Counted from the first letter of the stretch, positions 33,395 through 42,981 are shown. The stretch is 64,000 bases of DNA from Paraburkholderia polaris (GCF_012927345.1 NZ_JABBGJ010000023.1:62001-126000), one strand, 5' to 3'. The notes: generated by a model not told the origin, from the letters alone. Numbers and translations are program-made.

Positions 33395-33628
33395 AGCGCC
33401 TGCCGTTGCGGGGACGTGATACTCGGACGGGTCGTGGTTAATCTACTAGCCCGAGCGACTCGCCCGAGCGCATTGTCGAACTGGCCGTGTTCGAAATGCG
33501 GCGTTGCCGGTCAGCGAAAACTATTCAATAACCCTAAATAATTGGCGCGCTGCCGGTAACTGAAATCGTCGCCCCGGAATAAGCGGTTTTCCTCAAACAC
33601 TTCAATCTTTTCAACTGTTACGTTGTTT

Positions 33629-34087
33629 TTACGGCGGCCCGATAGCATGCAGCGCGGCGGCCGATTCGAGCAAGCGCAAGAGCCGCTCCGGCGTCAGGGG
33701 TTTGGCGCAATGCGCGTCGAACCCGGCCGCCTTGGCACGCGCCCGGTCTTCGCGCGAAGCAAAAGCGGTACAGGCCACCAGCAGCATGTCTGAAGTTAAC
33801 GGGTCGGCCCGCAGGCGGCGAGCCAGCTCAAGGCCGTCGAGGCCGGGCATCTTGATGTCGAGCACAACGGCGAACGGCTGCCACTCGCAGGCCATCTCGC
33901 AGACGGCGAACGGGTCTTCCAGCGCGCGGCACTCGAAACCGTCAGCATTCAGGAGCATTTGCAAAGCTTCCGCCGCTTCCAGGTAATCGTCGACCACAAG
34001 CACGCGACGGTTTGATGCCATCGCGTACTGGATAGTCCGCCAGACTACGACGTCGTCGTTCTCGTCCATTCTGTCGTCGAACGTCAC
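33629..34087 (-). CDS. Single-domain response regulator, 152 aa
   Basis: A lone receiver domain: RRVLVVDDYLEAAEALQMLL, the phospho-acceptor Asp in FAVVLDIKMPGLDGLELARRL, VACTAFASREDRARAKAAGF and the CAKPL lysine loop. No output domain, so it works as a CheY-like relay. The GTG at 34087 was chosen for its AAGGAG six bases upstream; an in-frame ATG lies seven codons later. A small reading frame ends one base before it, suggesting translational coupling. Its partner kinase is not adjacent. Confidence 0.85.
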   Translation of the reverse strand: MTFDDRMDENDDVVVWRTIQYAMASNRRVLVVDDYLEAAEALQMLLNADGFECRALEDPFAVCEMACEWQPFAVVLDIKMPGLDGLELARRLRADPLTSDMLLVACTAFASREDRARAKAAGFDAHCAKPLTPERLLRLLESAAALHAIGPP

Positions 34088-34088
34088 C

Positions 34089-34301
34089 CTATTCTCCTTG
34101 GCTTCTTCTTGGTGCCGCGTGCGGGCACCGAGGAACATGCGCGCAAGATTCGCTCCCGCTTTGCAGCGAACGCTGAATGCTCGCTGCCCATTCGCTTCGG
34201 TTTTTGCCACGCCGCTCCGGATGCGCCGCCACACGCGTCACCTCATCACCATAACTCACTGCGTGGCCTGCCGCTTCCTGATTTATGCTCTCTTGACTCA
34301 T
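34089..34301 (-). CDS. Possible small leader-coupled ORF, 70 aa
   Basis: Starts at an ATG with GAGGT upstream (34301), runs 70 codons (MSQESINQEAAG..., Arg- and Ser-rich) and its TAG lies a single base before the GTG start of the response regulator, overlapping that gene's Shine-Dalgarno. The arrangement suits translational coupling, but the sequence has no recognised family and the codon pattern is not distinctive. The rest of the 456-bp gap up to the ligase gene (34302-34543) holds nothing I can name. Confidence 0.35.
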   Translation of the reverse strand: MSQESINQEAAGHAVSYGDEVTRVAAHPERRGKNRSEWAASIQRSLQSGSESCAHVPRCPHAAPRRSQGE

Positions 34302-34543
34302 TCCAATACCTCGTGCGCAAGCACGGGATGTTGCGTTGAAGTATGGATAAAACGCACTTCCGTCGTGCATGCCGCCCTTGCCGCGTGCATTGCGCATAGG
34401 TTCCTACTCACTTCGGCATCATCGGCCCGCTATATACGAGCGAATATAGTCAGCGAGTTGGGGAAAACACGCAGCCTTCGGTTCAAGGAAAATGTGAAAT
34501 TTTTCGAAAACGCGGCATCGTGTGATGGAATTCTGTCTGCGGG

Positions 34544-36220
34544 TTATCCCGCACGGTCGTCGATGAAGCCCTTCAACATAGCGAGCGTGTCGGCGTCATC
34601 GATATGTTTATCGGTGCGCCAGCGCAGCATGCGCGGAAACCGCACGGCGACACCGGACTTATGACGCGGACTCGCCTGAATCCCCTCGAAGCCAATTTCG
34701 AATACCAGCGTCGGCGTGACGCTGCGCACGGGTCCGAACTTCTCGATCGTGGTCTTGCGCACGATTGCATCCACCTGGCGCATTTCTTCATCGGTAAGTC
34801 CGGAGTAGGCCTTAGCGAACGGTACGAGCGTACGCACGCCGTTGGCCTCGTCCCAGACGGCGAAGGTGAAGTCGGTGTACAGACTCGCACGCCGCCCGTG
34901 GCCGCGTTGGGCATAGACCAGCACGGCATCCACCGCATACGGATCGATCTTCCACTTCCACCATGTGCCGGCAGCTTTGGTGCGGCCCACCCCGTACATC
35001 GACTCACGCTCTTTCACCATCAGACCTTCCACGCCGCGTGCCCGGCTCTCTTCACGCAGTCTCGCAAGCGTCTCCCAATCCGGCGCGGAGATCACCGGCG
35101 ACACGCGTAAGAGATCGCGTGCAAGCGTCCCGTCGACCGATTCGGCCAGCGCGTCGAGTTGCGCACGCCGCTCTGCCAGTGGGGTCATGCGCAGATCCTT
35201 GCCGTGCGCTTCGAGCAGGTCGTAGGCGAGCAGCGTGGCGGGCGAATCAGCGAGAATTTTTTTGGTCAAGGTTTTGCGGGCGATCCGTGGTTGCAGCCGC
35301 GCGAATGGCAACGGTGCGGGGGCGCCCGGCTCCCACGCGAGAATTTCACCATCGATCACGAAGCCGTCGGGCAATGCTTCACCGAGCGCCGCAACCTCGG
35401 GGAACCGCTCCGTAATCAGATCCTCGCCGCGCGACCATAGCCACACACGTCCGCCGCGCTTCACCAATTGCGCGCGAATGCCGTCCCACTTCCATTCGAT
35501 CTGCCAATTCGACGGCTCGCCGAGCGTTGCCGGATCGGCCTGCAAGGGATGCGCGAGAAAGAACGGATAAGGCAAGCCGAGATCGCTGTCATGCGTTTGC
35601 TGGGCGGATGGCGCGTCGTCACCGTTTGGCTCCGGCGCAATCAACCGCAGGTACCGTGCCGCATCCGGTTTCTGTTGCGAGTCGGTCCAGCCGACCATGC
35701 GCTGCGCGATCCGCTTATGATCGACACCCGCCACTGACGCCAATGCCCGCACTACCAGTTGCCGCGCGACGCCAACCCGGAAACCGCCGCCAATCAGTTT
35801 GGTCAGCAGAAAGCGGCCGCCCCAGTCGAGTTCGTCCCAATAGCTGAGCAAACGCACGCGTAATTCTTCCGGCGCCACACCGCGCAGCGTCAGCACGCGT
35901 TGCTCGATCCACTGCGTGAGGCCGAGTTCGGTGCTGCGTTGCGCGGGCGGCAGGATATGTGCGATGGTCTCGGCCAGATCCCCGACCGCGTGATACGACT
36001 CCTCGAATAACCACTCAGGCAGGCCGGCGCGTTCACGGGCGATTTCGCTCAGGAGGCGCGTCGGCACCGATTGACGAGGCTTGCCACCGGCGAGAAAGTA
36101 CGACGCCCACGCGGCGTCCTCAGGCGCAGCCGCGGCGAAATAGCTGGTGAGCGCCTCGAGTTTGTCATGCGTGGAGGTCGTCGCATCGAGCGCGGTATAG
36201 AGGGCGGCAAAGCGTTTCAT
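34544..36220 (-). CDS. ATP-dependent DNA ligase, LigC-like accessory, 558 aa
   Basis: A bacterial accessory ATP ligase. An N-terminal helical domain precedes the nucleotidyltransferase core: motif I WKWDGIRAQ with the AMP-accepting Lys244, motif III VIDGEILAWEP, motif IV GVEGLMVKERES and motif V WWKWKIDPYAVDAVLVYAQ (in part). The OB-fold carries FTFAVWDEANG and RFPRMLRWR. This family, sometimes called the cisplatin-response ligase, is associated with DNA repair. Its stop and start overlap the exonuclease by 4 bp, a strong sign of co-translation. Confidence 0.92.
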   Translation of the reverse strand: MKRFAALYTALDATTSTHDKLEALTSYFAAAAPEDAAWASYFLAGGKPRQSVPTRLLSEIARERAGLPEWLFEESYHAVGDLAETIAHILPPAQRSTELGLTQWIEQRVLTLRGVAPEELRVRLLSYWDELDWGGRFLLTKLIGGGFRVGVARQLVVRALASVAGVDHKRIAQRMVGWTDSQQKPDAARYLRLIAPEPNGDDAPSAQQTHDSDLGLPYPFFLAHPLQADPATLGEPSNWQIEWKWDGIRAQLVKRGGRVWLWSRGEDLITERFPEVAALGEALPDGFVIDGEILAWEPGAPAPLPFARLQPRIARKTLTKKILADSPATLLAYDLLEAHGKDLRMTPLAERRAQLDALAESVDGTLARDLLRVSPVISAPDWETLARLREESRARGVEGLMVKERESMYGVGRTKAAGTWWKWKIDPYAVDAVLVYAQRGHGRRASLYTDFTFAVWDEANGVRTLVPFAKAYSGLTDEEMRQVDAIVRKTTIEKFGPVRSVTPTLVFEIGFEGIQASPRHKSGVAVRFPRMLRWRTDKHIDDADTLAMLKGFIDDRAG

Positions 36221-37269
36221 GGGTCGCCCGCTGCGTTGTCGTCGCCGTATTGCGTTTCAAACGCGCCCGCCTCGAGGCCTTGCTCGCGCAGCCAGCGCAC
36301 CATCGGCTCGACCGAACCGTGCGTAACGATGACGCGTTCAGCGCCTGTCGCCTGAATCGCGGTTTGCAGGCTGGGCCAATCCGCGTGATCCGACAGCACG
36401 AAGCCGCGATCCACGCCGCGCCTGCGCCGCGCGCCGCGCAGACGCATCCATCCCGAAGCAAACGCGTCGCTATAGTCGCCAAAACGTTTCAGCCAGGCGC
36501 TGCCTTGTGCAGACGGAGGTGCCACGATCAACGCGTGCCTGAAAACCGCTTTATCTTTCGCCGGTATTTCACTGACGGGGCGCACCGGCGGCAAGCGCAC
36601 GCCGGCATCCCGATAGGCACGATTGAGCGGCTCGACCGCGCCATGGCAGAAGATTGGCCCGATCCCGGCATCAACACTGGCCAGCACGCGTTGCGCCTTA
36701 CCGAACGAATAGCAGAACAGCACCGACGCGCGCCCTTCTGCCGCATTATGACGCCACCATGAATCGACACCGTCGAATACCGTTTGCGGCGCATCCCACC
36801 GATAGATCGGCAAACCGAAGGTCGATTCGGTAATGAAGGTGTCGCAGCGCACCGGCTCGAACGCTTCGCAGGTTGGGTCGGGGTCGAGCTTGTAATCGCC
36901 GGAGGCGACCCATACGCGGCCCTTATGCTCGATCCTGAGTTGCGCAGAACCCAGCACGTGCCCAGCGGGATGCAGCGAAACCGTCGTGCCGCCAATATCG
37001 AGCCGCTCGCCGTACGCGAGGGTTTGCAGCGTGATGCCGGCAAGTCGCGAGAGCAGCACGTTCGCGCCCGCCTTCGACGCGAGATAGTGCCGATGCCCGA
37101 AGCGGGCGTGGTCGGAATGCGCGTGCGTGATCACGGCCCGCTCAACCGGTTGCCATGGGTCGATGTAGAAGTCGCCTGGCGGGCAATACAAACCCTCCGG
37201 GCGCGCGACCACGAGGTCAGCGAGTTCGGCTTGATTGGACGCGTTGGTCATTGTGATTTCATACGCCAT
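36217..37269 (-). CDS. Ligase-associated MBL-fold DNA exonuclease, 350 aa
   Basis: A metallo-beta-lactamase-fold nuclease of the SNM1/beta-CASP-related ligase-associated group. The metal site is VITHAHSDHARFG near the N-terminus, with LHPAGHVLGSAQL and SDHADWPSL later; VASGDYKLDPDPTCEAFEPV (in part) is typical. The next gene, the ATP ligase, overlaps by 4 bp. Start choice is uncertain: a TTG at 37290 and ATGs at 37269 and 37251 are possible, and none has a strong ribosome site. The helicase and phosphoesterase that complete the four-gene ligase cassette elsewhere are absent here. Confidence 0.88.
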   Translation of the reverse strand: MAYEITMTNASNQAELADLVVARPEGLYCPPGDFYIDPWQPVERAVITHAHSDHARFGHRHYLASKAGANVLLSRLAGITLQTLAYGERLDIGGTTVSLHPAGHVLGSAQLRIEHKGRVWVASGDYKLDPDPTCEAFEPVRCDTFITESTFGLPIYRWDAPQTVFDGVDSWWRHNAAEGRASVLFCYSFGKAQRVLASVDAGIGPIFCHGAVEPLNRAYRDAGVRLPPVRPVSEIPAKDKAVFRHALIVAPPSAQGSAWLKRFGDYSDAFASGWMRLRGARRRRGVDRGFVLSDHADWPSLQTAIQATGAERVIVTHGSVEPMVRWLREQGLEAGAFETQYGDDNAAGDP

Positions 37270-37435
37270 CGTGCTGTCCAGGCAAAGCAAACTGCGTTCC
37301 CGCTACGACGGCCCATGCATTCCACGTCCCTCGCGGGCGGCTGGCCGCATTCTTGCTCACCATATAAGGTAAGTAGGGTAAGCGCTGAAACGGATTGCTT
37401 TCCCGGCAGACCGGTGACGCGCAACGTGAGGAGCC

Positions 37436-38338
37436 ATGTCAACCATCATCGATGAGCACGCGCTGTATGTCGTCAAACATCCCGGCACGTTTATCCTGCA
37501 GACGTTGAAAGCTTTCCGCGCGAACCAGGGTTTGCTGCTGGCGGGGGCGGTCGCGTATTACGCGTTATTGTCGATTGTGCCGCTGATGATTCTGATCGTG
37601 ATCGTGTTGTCACGGCTCGTGCCGCAGCACGTTCTGCTGACGGCGCTGGCTCATCTGCTGCAGTGGCTGGTGCCGGGGCAAGCCACCGCGCTGGTACATG
37701 AGCTGGCCAATTTTCTGGCGCATCGCGCGGTGATCGGCTGGGTGCTATTGCTGACGATGATCTTTTTCAGCTCGCTCGCATTCACGGTGCTCGAGAACGC
37801 GATGTCATTGATTTTCGTGCATCGGGTGGTGGCGCGGCGACGGCACTTTTTGCTGTCAGCGCTGTTGCCCTATTGCTACATTCTCTTTCTCGGCATTGGG
37901 TTATTGATCGTGACGTTTGTATCGAGCGGGCTGGAAGCCGTCGGGGCCGAGGGTGTCAAACTATTCGGCCTGCATGTTTCATTGCAGGGATTGTCGCGCG
38001 TCGTGTTGTATCTGCTCGGTCTGGCGGGCGAGATTTTTGTCTTGACGTCGATCTATATGGTCATGCCGGTTGGGCGCCCGTCGCTCAGACACGCGCTATT
38101 CGGCGGGATTGTGGCCGCCGTATTGTGGGAGATCACGCGGCACGTGCTGGTCTGGTATTTTGCAACGCTGTCTCAGGTGAGCGTGGTCTACGGATCGCTA
38201 ACGATGGCGATCGTGATCCTGTTCAGCCTGGAGTGGCTTGCCACCCTGCTCCTGTTCGGCGCTCAGGTGATTTCGCAATACGAACGATTCGGACTTGAAC
38301 CGGCCAAGGCAGCGCCGCAGGAAATCAAAACGGCGTGA
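37436..38338 (+). CDS. YihY/BrkB family inner-membrane protein, 300 aa
   Basis: Six or more predicted membrane segments with the family motifs FRANQGLLLAGAVAYYALLS near the N-terminus, LVLIVIVLSRLVPQ-type helix, and LTSIYMVMPVGRPSLRHALF and VVYGSLTMAIVILFSLEWLA near the end. GAGGAG precedes the ATG. Despite the old name 'ribonuclease BN', the family is an integral membrane protein of unsettled function. Divergent from the exonuclease gene. Confidence 0.88.
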   Translation: MSTIIDEHALYVVKHPGTFILQTLKAFRANQGLLLAGAVAYYALLSIVPLMILIVIVLSRLVPQHVLLTALAHLLQWLVPGQATALVHELANFLAHRAVIGWVLLLTMIFFSSLAFTVLENAMSLIFVHRVVARRRHFLLSALLPYCYILFLGIGLLIVTFVSSGLEAVGAEGVKLFGLHVSLQGLSRVVLYLLGLAGEIFVLTSIYMVMPVGRPSLRHALFGGIVAAVLWEITRHVLVWYFATLSQVSVVYGSLTMAIVILFSLEWLATLLLFGAQVISQYERFGLEPAKAAPQEIKTA

Positions 38339-38573
38339 CGTAGTTGAACAACATGACCAAACTGATCACCGCCTTGAGGTGCTGGCAACGCTGTGCCGAT
38401 CCTCGCTGGACCTGCACGGTGCTGGACAATCAGGGAATGATGCGCGCTCCCTGCGGTGCGGGCGGTCAGCCACGCGGCGCCTCGGCCTAGTGGCAAGACT
38501 GCGGTAACATTCCCATAGACGCAGGGCACAGCGTATTCGCCGCTTCAACCCCTGCACGCCTCAGGACTCGACA

Positions 38574-39380
38574 ATGAGCATCAGCAAGCGCAATAACGTG
38601 AATATTTCCGGTGCCGGCAAACGGACCATGGTGTTGGCGCACGGCTTCGGCTGCGATCAGAGCATGTGGCGCTACCTCGCGCCGTCGTTCCATGCCGAAT
38701 ACAGAACCGTGCTGTTCGACCTCGTGGGCAGCGGCTCCTCTGATCTGTCCGCCTATGACTTCGACAAGTACGGCTCGCTGGACGGCTATGCGGCCGACCT
38801 GATCGAGATCGTCAATGATGTCGCCGCCGATGGGCCGGTGGTGTTCGTCGGCCATTCCGTAAGCGCAATGATCGGCTTGATCGCCGGTCTCGAAGCGCCG
38901 GACCTCTTTGCCGCGCAGATCATGGTGGGGCCGTCGCCATGCTATGTGAATGACGGCGACTATGTCGGCGGCTTTTCGCGCGAGGATATCGAAGACCTGT
39001 TGCGCACGCTCGAAAGCAATTACCTCGGCTGGTCGAGCACGATGGCGCCGGCCATCATGGGCGCGCCAGGGCAGCCTGAACTCGGCGTCGAACTGACCAA
39101 CAGCTTCTGTCGCACCGATCCTGAGATCGCGAGGCACTTCGCCCGTGTCACGTTTCTCTCCGATCACCGCGCGATACTGCCGCGCATCGTCACGCCTGCG
39201 CTGATCCTGCAATGTAGCGACGACATCATCGCGCCGCTCGCGGTTGGCGAATACATGCAAAGAATGATGCCCGCCAGCACGCTGCACATCATCGAGAACG
39301 TCGGCCATTGTCCGCATCTGAGTGCCCCCGGCGCGAGCGCCGCGGCCATGCGCGCCTTCCTCGAGCCGATGAGCCTGTAA
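38574..39380 (+). CDS. RsbQ-like alpha/beta hydrolase, 268 aa
   Basis: A RsbQ/D14-type alpha/beta hydrolase. The opening INISGAGKRTMVLAHGFGCD (in part) and the MWRYLAPSF follow-on are characteristic. The triad is Ser95 in VGHSVSAM, Asp217 in QCSDDIIAP and His248 in GHCPHLS, within a residue or two of the Bacillus RsbQ triad (S96, D219, H247). AGGA precedes the ATG. It ends four bases before a PAS-domain kinase, the arrangement in which RsbQ-type hydrolases hand a small-molecule signal to a partner PAS domain. The signal molecule is unknown. Confidence 0.9.
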   Translation: MSISKRNNVNISGAGKRTMVLAHGFGCDQSMWRYLAPSFHAEYRTVLFDLVGSGSSDLSAYDFDKYGSLDGYAADLIEIVNDVAADGPVVFVGHSVSAMIGLIAGLEAPDLFAAQIMVGPSPCYVNDGDYVGGFSREDIEDLLRTLESNYLGWSSTMAPAIMGAPGQPELGVELTNSFCRTDPEIARHFARVTFLSDHRAILPRIVTPALILQCSDDIIAPLAVGEYMQRMMPASTLHIIENVGHCPHLSAPGASAAAMRAFLEPMSL

Positions 39381-39384
39381 GACA

Positions 39385-41706
39385 ATGCAAAGCACGGACA
39401 GTCAGCTGCCGTCAGCCGATATGCTGTTCGAGCACGCCGCCTGCGGCCTGCTCGTGACCGACGCCGACGGCCGGATCCTGCGCGTGAACGCGACCTTCTG
39501 CGGCTGGCTCGGCTATAGCTCGGTTGAACTCGCCACAGCGAAGCGCATTCAGGACCTTCTGACCGCCGGCGGCAAGGTGTTCTACCAGACGCACTGGGCG
39601 CCGCTTCTGCAAATGCAAGGCTCGGTGGCCGAGGTCAAGCTGAACATGATGCATCGCGACGGCCACCTGGTGCCGATGCTGCTCAACGCCGTACGCCGTC
39701 GTCATGGCGAAGTCAGCTACCTCGAAGTGGCCGTGCTGATCGTCGCGGATCGCCACAAGTACGAGCAGGAATTGCTGCTCGCGCGCCGCAATGCGGAAGC
39801 ATCTGTCGCCGCGCATCAACTCGCGCAGAAAGAGTTGCAGGAAAGCCGTGACGTGTTGAGCCTCGCCATGCGCGGCGCGCGCATGGGTGCGTGGTCGCAT
39901 GAGCCGAAGTCGGGCAAGTTCTGGTGGAGTCGCGAACTGGAAGCGCTCGCGGGTTATGCGGAGGGACGCTTTGCGAAAACACCGGACGGCTTTTTCGAAC
40001 TGATTCATCCCGGTGACCTGATTGCGCTCAACGAGGCAGTCGACCATGCGGTGAAAAGCGGCGACGACTACGTCGCCGAATTCCGCTTCCTGCATGCAAG
40101 CGGCGACTGGTGCTGGATGGAAGGTCGAGGCCGCGCCGCTTACGACCACCAGGGCGAGCCGCTGATGATCTACGGTCTCGGTATCGACGTTACCGAGCGC
40201 AAGGAAGCACAGACCGTGCTGCTGCGCCAGGCGGCGATTTTCGAGCATCTGAGCGACGCGATCGTCATCACCGACCTCAGGGGTAACATCACCGATTTCA
40301 ACGTCGGCGGCGAACGCATGCTGGGTTATCGCATGCGCGAGATTCTCGGCAAGCCGATCTCGATGTTCCATCCGCCGGAAGATGCGCTGCGCATCCGGCG
40401 AGAAGCGTTCGCCGGCCTCGCTGCAGACGGCACGTGGCGCAGCGAACTGACCTTCGTGCGGCGCGACGGCTCGCGCGGCGTGTGCGAAACGGTCGTCAAA
40501 CCGTTGGCGAACGCACGCGGCGACGTCTACGGCGCGGTCAGCGTGAGTCGCGACATCACCGAGCGCAGGCGCGCCGAGCATCAGTTGCAACGCCTGAACC
40601 TGGAACTCTCGAAGGCCGATCGCCGCAAGGATGAATTCCTCGCCACGCTCGCGCATGAACTGCGCAATCCACTCGCGCCGATGCGCAATGTGCTCGAAAT
40701 CCTGCGTCTGAAGGAATTCGCCGACCCGCAACTGAGTTGGTCACGCGACGTGTTCGACCGGCAATTGCAACATATGACGCACCTGGTCGACGACCTGCTG
40801 GAAGTGTCGCGCATCACGCAGGGCAAGCTCGAATTGCGCAAGCAGCGGCTCGAACTCGCGCGCGCGATGCAGGCCGCCATGGAAGCGGCACGGCCCACGG
40901 TGCAGGCGTCGGCGCATCATCTGAGCGTGACCTTGCCGCGCGAGGCGCTCTACCTCGACGCCGATCCCACGCGCCTGTCGCAGATGATCCTGAACCTGCT
41001 GAACAACGCCGCCAAGTACACGCCGCCAGGCGGCAGCATCTCGCTCGCCGCGGAGCGCGAAGGTGACGAAGCGGTGATCGTCGTGCGCGATTCCGGCATT
41101 GGCATTCCGCGCGAGCATCTGGGCAGCGTGTTCGAAATGTTCTCGCAACTCGCCCCGGCGCTGGAACGCTCGCAAGGCGGCCTCGGCATCGGTCTTGCGC
41201 TGGTGCGCGGCCTCGCCGAACTTCATGGCGGCACAGTCGCCGCATTTAGCGGCGGGCCGGGCAACGGCAGCGAGTTCGTGATTCGCCTGCCGTTATCGAA
41301 AGCGACCTCGGAGCCGCCGAATAGCGAGCCGTCCGAGGTGCCACGCTCCGCGGGCTTACGCGTGGTGATCGTCGACGACAATGCGGATGCCGCCGATAGC
41401 CTCGCCATGGTGCTCGAGCTCGAAGGCCACGAGGTGCGCACAGCCGGTGACGGCATCGCCGGGCTCCAACTGGTCGGCGAATTCGCGCCGCAGGCGGTGA
41501 TTCTCGATATCGGCTTGCCCCTGCTGAACGGCTATGAAGTCGCGCGGTGCATTCGGCACGATCATCACAATACCGACATTCTGCTGATCGCCGTCACCGG
41601 CTGGGGCCAGCAGCAGGACAAGCAGGCCGCCGAAGATGCCGGCTTCGACCATCATTTCACCAAGCCGGTCGATCCGCGTGAATTGCAGCGCGTGTTGAGC
41701 CGGTAG
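39385..41706 (+). CDS. PAS-domain hybrid histidine kinase, probable RsbQ partner, 773 aa
   Basis: Soluble sensor kinase with no membrane segment. An N-terminal RsbP-type PAS domain (about residues 12-122, with HAACGLLVTDADGRILRVN and VFYQTHWAPLLQMQGSVAEV, in part) is joined by a coiled coil (~125-155) to two further PAS domains (~160-275 and ~285-395). HisKA carries the phospho-acceptor His424 in TLAHELRNPL, followed by an HATPase domain (NLLNNAAKYTPPGG, DSGIGIP, GGLGIGLALV) and a receiver domain with Asp708 in VILDIGLPLLNGYEV. It is 4 bp from the RsbQ-like gene and so probably receives its signal through it. No output regulator is adjacent. Confidence 0.9.
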   Translation: MQSTDSQLPSADMLFEHAACGLLVTDADGRILRVNATFCGWLGYSSVELATAKRIQDLLTAGGKVFYQTHWAPLLQMQGSVAEVKLNMMHRDGHLVPMLLNAVRRRHGEVSYLEVAVLIVADRHKYEQELLLARRNAEASVAAHQLAQKELQESRDVLSLAMRGARMGAWSHEPKSGKFWWSRELEALAGYAEGRFAKTPDGFFELIHPGDLIALNEAVDHAVKSGDDYVAEFRFLHASGDWCWMEGRGRAAYDHQGEPLMIYGLGIDVTERKEAQTVLLRQAAIFEHLSDAIVITDLRGNITDFNVGGERMLGYRMREILGKPISMFHPPEDALRIRREAFAGLAADGTWRSELTFVRRDGSRGVCETVVKPLANARGDVYGAVSVSRDITERRRAEHQLQRLNLELSKADRRKDEFLATLAHELRNPLAPMRNVLEILRLKEFADPQLSWSRDVFDRQLQHMTHLVDDLLEVSRITQGKLELRKQRLELARAMQAAMEAARPTVQASAHHLSVTLPREALYLDADPTRLSQMILNLLNNAAKYTPPGGSISLAAEREGDEAVIVVRDSGIGIPREHLGSVFEMFSQLAPALERSQGGLGIGLALVRGLAELHGGTVAAFSGGPGNGSEFVIRLPLSKATSEPPNSEPSEVPRSAGLRVVIVDDNADAADSLAMVLELEGHEVRTAGDGIAGLQLVGEFAPQAVILDIGLPLLNGYEVARCIRHDHHNTDILLIAVTGWGQQQDKQAAEDAGFDHHFTKPVDPRELQRVLSR

Positions 41707-41835
41707 CACGGCTGAATGCCTACCGTTAAAATTACGCGATAACCGCCTGCCTATTCACCATGATCACCGACACCGCCTCCGCCCGCAACGCCGTCCTGAA
41801 CGACAGTTTCTCGCCACGGACGGAGACTGCGGCCC

Positions 41836-42933
41836 ATGCTTGATGAAGCCCGGATCGTCAACGCTCTGGCGGCGCGCGACATCGTGCCCGACGCGAGCCA
41901 GCGCGATGCAATCGCGGCGCTCGTCACCTTGCTCGGCACCAACGGGCGACGCGCGAAGTCCGGCGCCATGCTCGCGCATCAGGGCGTCTATTGCTATGGG
42001 CTACCCGGACGCGGCAAAAGCCTGGTGGTCGATACGGCGTTTGAACTGGCAAGCTGCCGGAAGCGGCGCCTGCACTTTCACGAGTTCCTGCGTGAAATGA
42101 ACCGGCGTCTGGTGAGTGAACCACGCGGCGACGATCGGCTGGGCTCGGTCTCGAGACAATGGCTCGATGGAGTGGATCTACTGTGCTTCGACGAATTCCA
42201 CGTGCACGATATCGCCGATGCCTTCCTGATGGGCCGGTTTCTCGATACCGCGATCGGCCTCGGCACGCGCATCGTGCTGACCTCGAACTACGCGCCGGAC
42301 GCCCTGCTGTCCGACCCCGAGTTTCACGAGCGTTTCCTGCCGACGATCGAACAGATCAAACGTTGCTTCACCGTGATCCACTTCGACGGCTCGCGTGATT
42401 ATCGCTTCGACGGCGAAGAAGCGTCGTTGCCGCATTTCTTTGCACCGCTGGATGCGGCGACCAGCGACGCGCTGCTGCAAATTTTCGCGCGCTATGAAGG
42501 CAGCGAAACGCTGGAACCGGCCACAATCAGCGCAGCCGGCCGTCCGCTCGCCGCCCGCGCGGCGGGCGCCGCCTTGCTATGGGCGGACTTCGAGAGCCTG
42601 TGTGTGGCGAGCCGTTCGCATCTCGACTATCTCGATCTCGCGGAACAATGGCATGGTCTGATTCTCGACAAGGTGCACACCGAGTGGCTCGCGAGATCAC
42701 CTACGTTGCAGCGGCTCATATGGCTGGTCGATATCTTCTACGACCGAAAGCACGCGCTGTTCATCGCGTCCGATCAGCCGATCGAAGCGGCGCTCAGCGG
42801 ACTCGAAGGCGCACACGACCTGTCGAGAACGCTGAGCCGTCTCGCGGAAATGCAATCACGCGGCTATCTCAGCACGCTCGACGGTACGGCAGGCGCTGCC
42901 GGAGTTGCAGCGCAGACCGTCGCTCAGCCGTGA
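41836..42933 (+). CDS. zapE: ZapE/AFG1-family ATPase, 365 aa
   Basis: A P-loop ATPase of the ZapE (YhcM/AFG1) family, which in E. coli works at the division ring. Walker A is CYGLPGRGKSLVVDTAF (GLPGRGKS), followed by RLHFHEFLREMNRRL, Walker B DLLCFDEFHVHDIADAFLMG (in part) and sensor 1 VLTSNYAPDAL. Two later motifs match the family: LLWADFESLC and LIWLVDIFYDRKHALFI. Length 365 is normal. A short 27-codon ATG frame ends inside its start and was not kept as a gene. Confidence 0.92.
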   Translation: MLDEARIVNALAARDIVPDASQRDAIAALVTLLGTNGRRAKSGAMLAHQGVYCYGLPGRGKSLVVDTAFELASCRKRRLHFHEFLREMNRRLVSEPRGDDRLGSVSRQWLDGVDLLCFDEFHVHDIADAFLMGRFLDTAIGLGTRIVLTSNYAPDALLSDPEFHERFLPTIEQIKRCFTVIHFDGSRDYRFDGEEASLPHFFAPLDAATSDALLQIFARYEGSETLEPATISAAGRPLAARAAGAALLWADFESLCVASRSHLDYLDLAEQWHGLILDKVHTEWLARSPTLQRLIWLVDIFYDRKHALFIASDQPIEAALSGLEGAHDLSRTLSRLAEMQSRGYLSTLDGTAGAAGVAAQTVAQP

Positions 42934-42981
42934 TAGCGGCGCGTGTTTCTGCCAATCTCACAGTCCACGAACCGCCAAACC

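Noticed and set aside
41760..41843. 27-codon ATG frame just before zapE
   Set aside because: It overlaps the ZapE start in another frame, has no ribosome site of note and no support beyond an ATG; it may be a chance leader.
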